Positions 10,151-21,600 of a stretch of DNA of 64,000 nt are shown one piece after another. The translations under genes were made by a program, and so were the position numbers. How positions within the stretch are numbered: the first letter of the stretch is position 1; the number at the start of each line of letters is the position of its first letter. The stretch lies in assembly GCA_963920635.1 (NCBI GenBank), contig OY987308.1:8002225-8066224 (forward strand), in the 5' to 3' direction. The stretch is from Pseudeuparius sepicola. Its lineage: Eukaryota > Arthropoda > Insecta > Coleoptera > Anthribidae. Below the pieces are notes generated by a model, which was not told where the DNA came from, searched no databases, and saw only the letters and a program-made list of their open reading frames with translations.

Positions 10151-12115
10151 TTCAAATTAAGGATTCCTACGGAAGCTTTCAAACCGCAAGGGTGCTTTTA
10201 GACTCCGGTTCTCAGTCAAATTTTATTACAGCCACAACTTGCAAGCGGTTGGGGTTAGAAACCTTACCTGTAGAGGTATCAGTCACAGGTATTTCTCGAG
10301 ATGCGTTTCTGATAAAAGCACGATGCAATGTAACAATGGAGTCTATGCATACATCTTTCAATACCGGAATTTCTTGTTTAATATTACCCACTATACTAAG
10401 CTATACCAAATCAAACATTCGATATTACAAATTACAGAATTCCTCCTAAATTGAAACTAGCCGATCCTGCGTTCTTTATAAGTGCGGGAATAGATATTTT
10501 GATAGGGGCTCAATTATTTTATAACTTACTTTGTATCGGACAAATAAGACTGGGGCCAAATCTTCCTACGTTACAAAAAACAGTTCTGGGTTGGGTTGTA
10601 GCTGGACCACATCTGTACTACAAAAATTTTGCTCCCCAAACAAGTTGGCATTTCAGCATCAATATAGATTTGCAAAATTTACTTCAAAAATTTTGGGAAA
10701 TTGAAGAGCCAGTAGCAAGGACAAATGCTCATCTTTCAAGCGATGAACAGATGTGTGAGGACATTTTTCAAGCTACGACCAAGCGCAATGAAAGTGGTAG
10801 GTTTATTGTACAGATACCGTTGAAATTGCATCCTTCGAACCTAGGAAAATCTAGAGAAATTGCAACGAGGAGATTTCATTCCATTGAGTCCAAACTTGCA
10901 AAAAATTCTAACTTGAAAAAATCTTACTTGGACTTTATGGAGAAGTATCATAGTCTTGGTCATATGCATAACGTTTTAGATTCAAAGGTTCCTTCCGATT
11001 CCTATTTCCTACCGCATCATGCCGTTGTCAACGGAAACAATCAAACCACTAAGCTACTAGTCGTTTTTGACGCCTCAGCTCAAACGGACTCTGGAGTCAC
11101 TTTCAACGACCTTCAATACGTGGAACCGACAATCCAAGACGATCTATTTTCAATCTTACTGAGATTTCGTCAGGGGCCCATCGTAATTTGCGCAGACATC
11201 GTAAAGATGTCAAATTGAAGTAGACTCATCTCAGTGGCATCTACAGACTATTCTTTGGCGGTCTGAACCCTCTGAGGAATTGAAAGCATTCCAATTACAC
11301 ACGGTGACATATGGGACAGCATCTGCCCCGTGGCTTGCAGTTAGGTGTCTTAAACAATTGGCGGTAGAAAATACGGAAAAATTCCCTCTTTCTGCAAACA
11401 TTTTGACCAAGGATTTTTATATGGATGATCTCCTCACCAGTTGTCATTCTGAAGAGGAAGCACTAATAATTTGTAGTCAACTTTCAGAAATTCTTTTCGC
11501 TGGTTGCTTCCAACTTCAAAAATGGGCATCCAATTGCAGTGCAGTGCTCGATCACGTACGAGCAGAAAACCCATCTGCTATTCTTAAAATTGGTGAAGAT
11601 CATCGCACAAAAACTCTCGGTTTGTATTGGTCGTGTACTGAAGACAAGCTAATGTACACAATCGGTGAACCTTCTTTATCCTCGACTAAAGTTACGAAAC
11701 GTACTATATTATCTGACATAGCCCAGATTTTCGATCCTTTAGGGCTTCTTGGCCCATGCATATTACTTGGAAAAATTCTCCTCCAATCCTTGTGGCTGCT
11801 TAAACTTATTGGGCTGAATCTCTTCCTTCTAACCTTGATTGTCGCTGGCGTCAGTTGCGACAAGAACTTCCTGTACTTAATTCTTTGAAAGTTCCACGAT
11901 TTGTTCTGAGCCAGGCGGCTTCGCGAGTCGAACTTCATGGTTTCTCAGATGCCTCACTCGAAGCGTACGGAGCATGCCTATATGTTCGTAGCATATCTCC
12001 ATGTGGTGAGATAGTTGTAAAACTTTTAACTGCAAAAACCAAGGCGAGTCCTCTAAAGTCGCTAACAGTTCCTAGGCTGTAGTTGGGCGCAGCCTTGCTT
12101 TTAGCTCAGCTTTTA
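10093..12115 (+). pseudogene. pol: BEL/Pao protease and reverse transcriptase, frameshifted
   Basis: An aspartic-protease (DUF1758-type) segment carries LLDSGSQSNFI with the catalytic Asp-Ser-Gly. After a frameshift near 10430 the pre-RT domain follows (LADPAFFISAGIDILIGAQ, TVLGWVVAGP), then the RT fingers/palm up to ICADIVKM at about 11210. A small deletion and frameshift follow. RT then resumes with VTYGTASAPWLA and the catalytic FYMDDLL near 11425. The Pao peptidase-like/RNase H entry (LHGFSDASLEAYGACLY) ends at a TAG within LTVPRL at 12080, where a Glu codon is expected. The enzyme would copy element RNA into DNA; this copy cannot. Confidence 0.8.
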
Positions 12116-12327
12116 GTCAAGGTCAGACACTCCTGTAATTATTTCGCATAAACACCATCTTACAAAGCTTATATTCAACTTCGAGCACCTTCGACTGTTC
12201 CATGCTGGTCCCCAGCAACTCCTGTATTCAGTAAGACAGCGGTTTTGGCCAATTTCCGGGATAAATCTAGTTAAACAAACGGTGCATACGATGTTACAGA
12301 TGTAAACCTGCACAGCAATCTCCTATC

Positions 12328-13295
12328 ATGGGAACACTTCCTAAATCAAGAGTGACTCCTGCGCCACCTTTTCATACGACCAGTATAGACTATGCCGGAC
12401 CAGTTTACGTAAAATCCAAAGGAGGGCGAGGAGGCACCGTGTCCAAAGCATATATAGCGTTGTTCGTTTGTTTTGCCACCAAGGCAGTTCACCTCGAACT
12501 AGTAAGTGACCTCACAAAGGACGCTTTTATTGCCGCCTTTCGTCGATTTTGCGCCCGTCGTGGTAAACCAAACGATGTCTTAAGTGACAATGGCACCAAT
12601 TTTCTTGGAGCTAATTCGGAGCTGCAAGAGCTCTCAACTTTCCTAAAAACAAATAAACTAGCATTGCAAGAGAACCTCTGGAATTCTGGGGTTATGTGGC
12701 ATTTCATACCTGCCTTCTCCCCACACTTCGGAGGTATATGGGAGGCTGGGGTAAAGGCAGCCAAAAGGCATCTTACTCGAATATTAGGTAACACAAAGCT
12801 CACATTCGAAGCATTTTGTACAATTTTAACGCAGGTGGAAGCGATATTAAATTCACGACCTATTACTCCAATTTCTTCCGATCCTCGTGACCTCTCTGCC
12901 TTGACTCTTTCCCATTTCCTTATCGGACGGCCAGCTACCTCTCTACCAGATCCAGATTTGCGAGATGTCCCAATGGCAAGACTTTCGAGATACTAAATGC
13001 TTCAACAAGGTCAGCAACATTTCTGGACTCGCTGGTCCCGCGAGTTTGTCAGCGAACTTCAAGTGCGAACCAATGGAAAAGCCAGCAGACCGCACTCCAG
13101 CAGGGTGCTCGTGTGGTGATCAGGGATGACCAGGGATGGCGATTAGGAAGAATAGTAGATCTTCACCTCGGGGCTGATGGCACGGCTCGTGTCGCCACCA
13201 TAAAAACAATCAACGGACTTGTGAAACGTGCCTTTTCAAAGTTCTGTGTCCTACCTATCGAAACTTCTTTGGACTCGGCAAATTTACCGATATAG
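12328..13295 (+). pseudogene. int: BEL/Pao integrase core and DUF5641-like tail
   Basis: The zinc-binding H2C2 part is missing or reduced just upstream. The catalytic core is readable: SIDYAGP (first Asp), SDNGTNF (second Asp) and GGIWEAGVK (Glu). A stop at 12994-12996 breaks the frame. The tail continues with FWTRWSREFV and, from 13113, GWRLGRIVDLH (DUF5641-like, chromatin or DNA binding end). The D,D,E spacing fits BEL/Pao integrases. Inactive because of the breaks. Confidence 0.8.
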
Positions 13296-13507
13296 ACTTA
13301 CCCGATGAGTGACTTTAGTTCTTAAGATTAGTATTAAAGTTATTAGTGTATGGTTACATATTTCCTGTTTACGTTAAAAGCTATGTTCAAATTCAAATAT
13401 GTTTCCTAACAATGTATCATCTTAACAATGCTGGAGCGGACCTGTCGCCCGGCAGTTTTTTTTTAAATTGTCAAGTAAACACGTAGCCGAAAATCTCTCG
13501 CCGTGTT

Positions 13508-13563
13508 TTTCTTTCTTCCCTTGCAATAATTCAACCGAATTATCCACTCTAAAATACCTTAAC
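13508..13563. repeat. direct repeat (right copy) flanking the BEL element
   Basis: Partner of the copy at 8164-8220, again LINE sequence ending in CCTTAACA. In the minus-strand LINE frame it reads LRYFRVDNSVELLQG. Confidence 0.7.
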
Positions 13564-13797
13564 AGAAAGATTTATGTCTGTAAGAATCACGCTACAGTCC
13601 ATATCTGATCTATAGTAGATGCCCGCACACCGCCACCCTTTCGCGAAGCTGTCCCGTCTTAAAAGCATATAACCATCAATGCTAATGTAATCACCAGGCA
13701 CACGGTGACTCAGTCGTGTTTTGCATAAACTCGCAATGTCAAACTTCATTCGCAAAAGGTATGTCTTAAAATCTGAAAATTTAGCACACAATCAAGC
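13508..13797 (-). pseudogene. LINE endonuclease fragment, 5' part of the element at 6075-8220
   Basis: Minus-strand frame from about 13791 reads an apurinic-type endonuclease start: MKFDIASLCKTRL, then GYMLLRRDSF and AGIYYRSDMD. It runs into the same LRYF..NSVELLQG segment that restarts on the far side of the BEL insertion. The two pieces therefore form one interrupted LINE. A frameshift lies at about 13555. Confidence 0.7.
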
Positions 13798-13829
13798 AAT
13801 ATCATAACAGGCAAAGTTAAGTGGCATTT

Positions 13830-15170
13830 CAGGGAAAATTGGATTCAAATATGTAGAAGAGACTTTATCCAAATTTTGGGATTGAAGAATTCATGGTGTG
13901 GTAAAGCGATTTCTATTTGAGGGAAAAACCCAATCAGAGAATAGATGAGGTGGCCACGTTCTAGGAAAGAATGATAAAAAAATAGTTATGAGTAATTTTA
14001 TTGAGAGTTTTAAATGTATTTGGAATCATACTCCTATAGAAGTGAAGTAAAGAAAAGAACCGCCCTACTTTGTGACCTTAATATAAGAAAGCTCTTCAAA
14101 CTGTATAAAGCAGTGGTTTACGCTCTTACAGTTAAGGAACATTATTTTCGTATTTTGCAAGGCATTATAATATAGGTTTTGGAACTTCTATCACAGACGC
14201 ATGCTCTGTTTGTTTAAGATGTAAGAAAAATATGTCAAGAAAAAAGAACTGAACATTTTACAGGAATTGCATAAACTTAAAGCGAAATCATTTTACAGAT
14301 TTCTTAGAAGTAGCTGCAGCGAGAGAGAGGTATTTTAATGGATTGTTAAAAAAACTTTGCTCTCCCGAAGTTACCTGATCAGAAAGCTTATTTCCCTTCC
14401 CAATATAATTTCTAAAATTTTTCAATTGTAAATGGTGCTTTAATTCTGACACAGTGGCAACGTATGTGTGGACCGATTTGGAATTACCAAAAAATTCAAG
14501 TGTTATAGCTTCAGCGTTATTCCCTACATTATCAAAACATAAATTCTCCAAGCATGTTCAAGAAATTTTGATCTTTGCAGATGGCTGCCCAAGTCAAAAT
14601 AAAAATATAACAATGATAGGCATGCTTGCAAGTTTTCTCTATATAAAAGCAGCGTATTGAACTAATATTGCCGGTTGTAGGGCACAGTTTTATGTTGTTG
14701 GTATTTTTGGAAGCAAAATTAAAAAAACAAAAGTTATAACGAATCCAGAGCAGTACATAGCTCTAAATTACGTTTACGAAATCGAAAAAAACGATTTTAA
14801 AACATTTATTAGCGAGCTACAGGGCAGCGATTACTGCTACAAGACAAGATAGATATTAACCCGTCAGGAGCTTGGCATTTTCAGTTCAACAATGCAAAAG
14901 TTTTAAGATTTTGAACCGAAATAACACAATTATTGAAGTTCAAGGTGAAGTTCGCATTTTAGAGTTATTTCAGTCTTCATTTCCTTTGGATTTCAAATTG
15001 ACATTGATACATTTCAGTTGATTACGGAAGATGAACAAACAAAACTTATACCGAAACATGGTGACAGGGCGACAATAAGACATTTTTGAGATAAGAAAGT
15101 TTAGGGTGTAATACAGAGTAAGGAAAAGCGAACTATGCTTAATACAACCCAAAAGCTCACTTACAAGAAA
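13830..15170 (+). pseudogene. DUF7869-like transposon-associated gene, C-terminal half, decayed
   Basis: Fragments in several plus-strand frames follow the order I associate with a large gene family common in arthropod repeats. They are a LNIRKLFKLYKAVV segment near 14080, a Cys-rich ACSVCLR segment near 14200, the diagnostic ADGCPSQNKN segment near 14580 (the usual D-x-C/G-GQNKN core), then KKTKVITNPEQYIAL near 14730 and PSGAWHFQFNNAK near 14870. Many stops and frameshifts separate these. The molecular function of the family is not known to me. An N-terminal half of a similar gene lies at 24330-25780, so two partial copies are present. Confidence 0.55.
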
Positions 15171-15303
15171 AAGAAAGGTGTATAAATATTACATACAAAT
15201 AAAAAAGACGATTACCGCCATGTTCTTGTACCTTTGGAGGTGGAACTCGCCGCAAGTCTGTGCTCCGTTCGGCAACCTGCAAGGAAGTTTTTGAAATAGC
15301 AGA

Positions 15304-15675
15304 ATGTTTGTGCTTTCCGAATGGCGTTTCCAGCAAGGGAAAAGTGCAAAATTTCGATTCCGAAATTTTGGATTACAGCCTCAAAAAATTGAAAATATGG
15401 ATATGGCAATAGTCCAATTTTATAATGTATCTGGTTTGTGCGACCTTCGGTTTTATCTTGCAACAAGTAATGAACAACTACAGAGGAACAACAACACTGA
15501 CAGCGATGATGAATTTGTTCCGAGCACGCTAACCCATGATTATACTCTGCGCTCATTGCCGAATAGTACAAATAATGGCAGCCAGAATGAATACATTACA
15601 AACATGTTAAATGAAAGTGAAACACCCACAGATTATTATTGCCGCTCAATCCAGACAATCAGTGATGGTTCATAA
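15304..15675 (+). CDS. hypothetical ORF, doubtful
   Basis: A 123-codon open frame with a Ser/Asn/Thr/Asp-rich second half. I recognise no domain. It follows the decayed DUF7869-like gene and could be its 3' extension or an unrelated open stretch. The antisense frame over the same bases is also open for about 119 codons, which lowers confidence. No promoter or polyadenylation context stands out apart from AATAAA near 15739. Confidence 0.25.
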   Translation: MFVLSEWRFQQGKSAKFRFRNFGLQPQKIENMDMAIVQFYNVSGLCDLRFYLATSNEQLQRNNNTDSDDEFVPSTLTHDYTLRSLPNSTNNGSQNEYITNMLNESETPTDYYCRSIQTISDGS

Positions 15676-15679
15676 TTTG

Positions 15680-16029
15680 ACTGATTATGTAACACATTTT
15701 GCTCCTGAATATTATGTAAGTTTGACGTTTTTATTTCAAATAAATACGGAACACTCGATATCTGAATTGCATTATTGATTTAAGTATGTGCGCTGAAGGG
15801 AGGAATGAGGTTAAAATTAATTCAGAATTCAAAACTGAGACAAATAGAAATCCAAATTGTATTTGAGGATATTTGACACATCGCTTACTGATGTTAACCT
15901 AAAATGGGACATGGATATTCTGTGATGAAAAATGGATATTTATTTACCAGACTTTTTCGCGTGTTTTGTCTGGAGTTTCCCAGTTAAAGTGTATAAAATT
16001 TACATGATGTAGCTCATTTACATGATGTA
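15680..16029. other. noncoding stretch, nothing recognised
   Basis: AT-rich DNA with a short duplication of TTTACATGATGTAG at 16000-16030. No gene or element was recognised. Confidence 0.4.
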
Positions 16030-16150
16030 GCCGCGGTGGCGTCGCTCGTAGTTTTTAGACTGCATGTTTTTCTGCCTTCGATCGACCTTGGTTCGAGGCA
16101 GGCGCATGCAAATGTCTTTGAAGAAAAACACCGCTATGGCCAAGAGCGCT
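16030..16150 (+). repeat. possible tRNA-derived SINE-like head
   Basis: A GC-rich island in AT-rich DNA. It contains GTGGCGTCGCTCGTAG, a loose A-box-like string, and GGTTCGAGGC about 45 bases downstream, a good RNA polymerase III B-box match. The spacing is what a tRNA-related SINE promoter would show. No cloverleaf was verified and no second copy is present in the window. Confidence 0.3.
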
Positions 16151-16265
16151 AGACAAATGTGGGTTCACGGTATTGCTCCTAAATAGGCTTTATTCGTGTG
16201 ATTTACTAATTGTCCTACACTCACTGGGATTACTACGGTTTTCTAGGGTTTTCCGTAGTACTTGA

Positions 16266-17830
16266 GCGAATGCTGCAAACTTTTGGCGGACTCTCAAATG
16301 GTTGAATGTTAAGTCCGAGATTACTTGTGATGCTGCAAAATGTGGAAATCCTGAGGAGTTCGGTGCCTTTTTTAGAGATAATGTACCTAGCGTCAACACT
16401 AGTAATGGGAATGCAAATAATATAGTGCAGCGTTACAAGTACACTCGTTTCCCAACTCTAACATCTACTCTCTATTTCAATAGCATTACAGTAGCAAAAT
16501 TTGAATTGCTTTTTTCCAAAATTAAGTCAAATTCTATGGGTAGCGATAATATAAATTTGAAAATGCTAGCGTTGGCTATTCCTCATCTCAGTGACATTTT
16601 TACTTTTTTGATAAATTGTTGTATTAGGCAACATGTTTTTCCTACGTCTTGGAAAATTGCCAACATTGTTCCTGTACCTAAGATCACAAATCCCAGTAAA
16701 CCATCACATTTCAGACCGATTAGCATTCTACCAACAATTTCTAAAATTTTGGAAAAAGTAATTCATGAACAACTCACGGTTCATCTTTCAACTAATAAAA
16801 TATTACCATCTACTCAATCAGGTTTCAGGGCCGGTCATAGCACAACTACTGCCCTCCTCAAGGTTTCCGATGACATTATTACTGCACAAGATAATAAAAC
16901 TGATACTGCCCTTGTCCTTCTTGATTACAGTAAAGCTTTCGAGACGATTGAGCATGATATATTGTCCACCAAGCTAAAATACTTTGGACTGCATGATAAT
17001 GCTCTGGATTTTATTAGGAGCTATCTTACGGACAGAAAACAGAAAGTAACTTTTGACAGCAAGAGCTCTCAACTGTATCAAACAAATAAAGGAGTACCCC
17101 AAGGTAGTATACTTGGACCCCTACTTTTTACTATATATATACTGCTGATTTTGGAAAGTATTTAAATCATGTTCAGTCCCATCAATATGCTGACGACTAA
17201 GCCGGAATATTTAAAAACCAAACTTGTAGAGAGGAGTAGCGTTCATAGTAGATCCACGAGATTCAACAAGTTTTATAACTTACCTAGATTCACTTTAGCT
17301 GTCTTTCAGAGGTCATTTTCCTATAACGCTGTAAAATGTTATAATAAGTTGCCACCCTCCCTGAAAAACTGTCCTACCTCTGCTGCTTTTAAAAGAAAGC
17401 TTAAAGAGTGTATTTGGTCAGGGCAACTAAATGATTAATGTGCTACATTATGTTTATCGTTTCCGGCTATTTACATGTTTATTTACTTTGCTATTGTTTT
17501 TATTCATTATTTTTGTGTAACTTCATGGATTACATTATTGTATTGTTTACGTGATATTTGCCAATTGTCATTCTTCTCAACTCAACCTACTACTGTTTTT
17601 CTTTTTTACTAACTCTCAAATTTAATCATGCAGGTGTTTTATACTTAGAGTTACCAATAATATGGTAAATTAGGTTAAGTTAGTTAATAGTTTAATTAGG
17701 AATTAATTTTAAGACAGAGTGGTTAGATAGAGTAGCATTATGCTAGATCTCGCCACTCCTGTACCTATGTTTTCTTTCGCATTTTCTGTTTGGGTACGTC
17801 AATGAAGACATTTATTATTATTATTATTAT
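16266..17830 (+). pseudogene. CR1/Jockey-like LINE with RT core deletion and ATT tail
   Basis: The open part 16302-17165 holds the RT fingers and palm: GSDNINLKML, IVPVPK, SHFRPISILPTISKILEK, QSGFRAGHSTTTALL, LLDYSKAFETIEHDIL and GVPQGSILGPLLF. The block carrying the catalytic YADD is missing. A deletion joins directly to the C-terminal segment at 17169-17438 (FNKFYNLPRF, YNKLPPSLKN). About 390 bp of 3' UTR follows and ends in a TTATTATTA tail near 17815-17835. That tail joins the microsatellite that hosts the R4/Dong-like element. The polymerase cannot be functional. Confidence 0.8.
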
Positions 17831-17837
17831 TATTATA

Positions 17838-18592
17838 TCGACTTAGCCAAAAGGCGTTCGCACTCCCTCTACGGGGAACATTCACTCAGATCCCGGGCAT
17901 CCCGGACACCATAAGGATCGGGCTCAGACGAGACCCTTGCCATGTTATCGGGCCTTAGGTGACATTGATGTTGTCGGACGTTCCTGCATTCCCCATGAAT
18001 TTCCTGACGGTTCGGGCTGTCGCAAGTAGTACCGCTTTCTGCATGGACCTGTAAAGACTATCAGTTAGACTCAGCTCTTTTATGTTTCTCAGAAAACTTT
18101 TTGGTGGAACCTTCCCCGGACGATGTTAAGGGTGCGGCACTTGTCCAGTCCAAACTGCATTCCGATGTCCCTGGAGAACTCCTCTACAATTTTAAGCATT
18201 TGCGTTAGTTGGTTTTTGGTTGCGGCCATCAGTTTTAAATCATCCATATATAATAGGTGATTCAACTTGATCGCTTCTGCGTTGTTGCTTTTGATAGCGA
18301 AGCCGTATTTTGTAGAGTTCAACCGATGTGATAGAGGGTTCATCGCCATGCAGAACCACAGTGGACTGAGTGAATCTCCTTGGAAAATCCCTCTTCGGAT
18401 GTTGATTGTGTCGGTCTCGATGTTGCTGCTTGCGGTTCTGAGTTGTACCTTAGTGCGCCAGGTTGTCATAACGTGTTCTAAAAAGTAAACTGTAAAATGA
18501 TCTATTTTATACAGCTTTAAGATACCTGTTAGCCAGTCGTGAGGTACGGAATCAAATGCTTTTTTGTAGTCCACATAAGCCATGTAGAGGTT
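17838..18592 (-). mobile_element. short R4/Dong-like LINE copy, 5'-truncated and internally deleted
   Basis: The minus-strand copy begins, reading its own direction, at LYMAYVDYKKAFDSVPHDW after a TAA run. It continues through the RT palm (GIFQGDSLSPLWF, LLYMDDLKLMAATKN) to about 18110. It then jumps over roughly 1.3 kb present in the neighbouring copy and resumes in the 3' UTR (17838-18050). About 60 bp at the junction do not match the neighbour. Both ends abut ATT/TAA microsatellite. The sequence is nearly identical to the copy at 18612-21961, so the two are recent relatives. Confidence 0.8.
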
Positions 18593-18611
18593 ATTATTAT
18601 TATTATTATTA

Positions 18612-21600
18612 TTATTATATCGACTTAGCCAAGAGGCATTCGCACTCCCTCTCTGGGGAACATTCACTCAGATCCCGGGTATCCCGGATACCATAAGGAT
18701 CTGGCTCGGACGAGACCCTTGCCATGTTATCGGGCCTTAGGTGACATTGATGTTGTTGGACGTTCCTGCACTCCCCATGAATTTCCTGACGGTTCGGGCT
18801 GTCGCAAGTAGTACCGCTTTCTGCATGAACCATGAACCATGAACCCCCAAACTTTTTGGTATGACACCAGTTGTTGACACGATGATTGGAATCGTCTGAA
18901 CGTTGTCCATTTCCCATTGCCTTCTAATTCGTTCTTCTAAGTCTCTGTACTTCGCGATCTTCTCGACTTGCTTCACACGCAGGTTGTTGTTGTTCGGGAT
19001 GGCCACATCAATCAGAGTTGTCTTCCTAGAAATTTTATCAACTATTATAAGGTCCGGTCTGTTATGGGCAACTCGTTGATCTGTCAGAACTGTACGATCC
19101 CAGTACATCTTGTAGTTGCTGTTCTCAAGAACAGGCTCCGGTGTGTAGCTGTAATATGGGACCCTCTCTGCCTGCACAAGCAGCAGTTTTTCCGCCAGTT
19201 CCTGGTGCAAGATCTTGGCAACCGAATCGTGTCGTTCCTTATATTCCGTTGATGCGAACATCTGACATCCTCCTGTTATGTGCTGGATTGTTTCTGAAGT
19301 TGGGCACCCGTATCTGCATCTGTCATCCACTACCGATGCATCTCTCACAATGAATATTAGGTAGTTGCGAGTTGGTATAACCTGATCTTGTATGGCCAGT
19401 AGGAAGCCTTCCGTCTCGGGGAACATTCGTCCCGAGGTCAGCCAATAGTTCGACGCTAACTTGTCGACATGTTCCTGGTTAACCCAATTAGGATGCCTCC
19501 CGTGCAGCGGCTTCCCCAACCACCTCTGTAGTTTATCGTTGTCGGTTCGGTGGTGATTTTGACGCTCGTGTTCCGTCAGACGTAGCGGTGTTGAGACGTC
19601 TGCTCCGCATATAGCCCTATGTAGTGTGGAGCTGTTGGCCTGCCTGTAGAAATAATTACGCAGATTTAATATTTGTTGGTCCAATTGCTTGCTGAGATCT
19701 GCCAATCCTCTTGCTCCCAGTTGACGTGGCAGAGTTGTTCTTTGTACGGCGCTACGGGGATGATGTTTATGAGCTTTTGTCAGTAGTGTCCTAACTTTTC
19801 GTTGCAGGTTGTTGATGTCCGTGTTGGTCCAATTCACTATTCCGAACGAATAGCCGAGTACAGAGCACGCATACGTGTTCAGGGCCTTAAACAAATTCCT
19901 GCTGTTAAGATCAGTTCGCACTACTTGTCTTACTCTCTTGATGAATTCATTCGTTAAATCAGTCTTCATTGTTCGATGGTCTATCCTTCGAGCTTGTTTC
20001 ATCCCGAGGTACTTGTATGTATCTCCCATGCTCATTGCTTTGATCTCCTGGCCGTCCTCCATCTCGTGTGCGCTTTGTTCGAGCTTTCCCCGGATGATAT
20101 TAAGGGTGCGGCACTTGTCCAGTCCAAACAGCATTCCGATGTCCCTGGAGAACTCCTCTACAATTTTAAGCATTTGCGTTAGTTGGTTTTTGGTTGCGGC
20201 GATCAGTTTTAAATCATCCATATATAATAGGTGATTCAACTTGATCGCTTCTGCGTTGTTGCTTTTGATAGCGAAGCCATATTTTGTAGAGTTCAACCGA
20301 TGTGATAGAGGGTTCATCGCCATGCAGAACCACAGTGGACTGAGTGAATCTCCTTGGAAAATCCCTCTTCGGATGTTGATTGTGTCGGTCTCGATGTTAC
20401 TGTTTGCGGTTCTGAGTTGTATCTTAGTGCGCCAGGTTGTCATAACGTGTTCTAAAAAAGAAACTGTATGATGATCTATTTTATACAGCTTTAAGATACC
20501 TGTGAGCCAGTCGTGAGGTACGGAATCAAATGCTTTTTTGTAGTCCACATAAGCCATGTGGAGGTTTCGTTGCTTGGAATGAGCCTGGTTGCAGATGACA
20601 GAGTCTATGATGAGTTGCTCTTTGCATCCCATTGCGCCCTTCGAGCAGCCCTTCTGCTGCATTGCAATGATGTTGTTCCGCTCGCAGTGAGCATATATTC
20701 GCTGCGTAAGGCAAGATGTGATTATCTTGTACAGCGTAGGCAAGCAGGTTATCGGGCGGTACTTGGCAGAGTTATCCGTATTCCGCTGGTCTTTTGGTAA
20801 CAGATAGGTTGCACCCTGTGTAAGAAACAATGGCATTTTCAGAGGATCGAGCAAGACTTCTTTAATTAAGGTAGTTATTTGTTCATGCGTGCACCACAAC
20901 TTCTTAATCCAATAATTTTGGAGATGATCTGGACCTGGTGCCTTCCAGTTGTGGGAATTCTTGATGACATCGGAGACCTCAGCGGTTGTGAATTGCTCGT
21001 GTTGCATCTGGCTATAGTACCGGCCCATCTCGCGTTCTTCGCGGATCCAGCTTGCACTGACATCGTATGGACCTGGTGTGGCAAGTTGATTTCTCCAGAA
21101 ACCGTCGACCTGTTCTCTGCTAGGGTAACTCGCATTTGTGGCATCGGCACTAGAATTAAAAGCACGGTAGAAACCCTTTTCTGATCGTTCAAAGAGTTTG
21201 TTGTCTCGTTTCCTGTTGTTACTAGCCTTGTATCTCCTCAGACGCCCTGCGAAAACAGAAAGTTTTTGTTTTAATGTGTCAAGACATTGTTGAGCAGTGA
21301 TGTTCGCGGGGTCATGCCGAGAATGCATTTGGGTGCGGCTCATTATTGCCTGCACCGCCCTCTGGATCCTTCTAGTTCTAACTCCTCTGATATATTCCGT
21401 CACTTGTCCTATGTCTTTACGGAGACTCTCGATCTTCCGATTTAGTCGCATTTCCCATTGAGCCATTCGTGGTTCTGGTCTTGCACGATTCAACTCTTGG
21501 GCCGTTCGGATCTTGGCACCCATTACAGTGGTGACTGCCGTTGCGGCACAGTAGATTAACATGTGCATACGTTCTAATGTTGGTGTCACTGAAACATAGT

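Larger units (their letters stand above)
8221..13507 (+). mobile_element. BEL/Pao LTR retrotransposon, decayed and internally deleted, inserted in a LINE
   Basis: Plus-strand element with the BEL/Pao order: gag (DUF1759-type, zinc knuckles), aspartic protease (DUF1758-type), reverse transcriptase, Pao peptidase-like region, integrase and DUF5641-like tail. The region 8221-8760 upstream of gag should hold the 5' LTR and leader. The corresponding 3' LTR after about 13300 appears mostly missing, since I cannot align the two ends beyond short strings. Much of the RNase H to H2C2 region between 12082 and 12328 is absent. The element lies within the endonuclease region of a minus-strand LINE. Confidence 0.8.
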
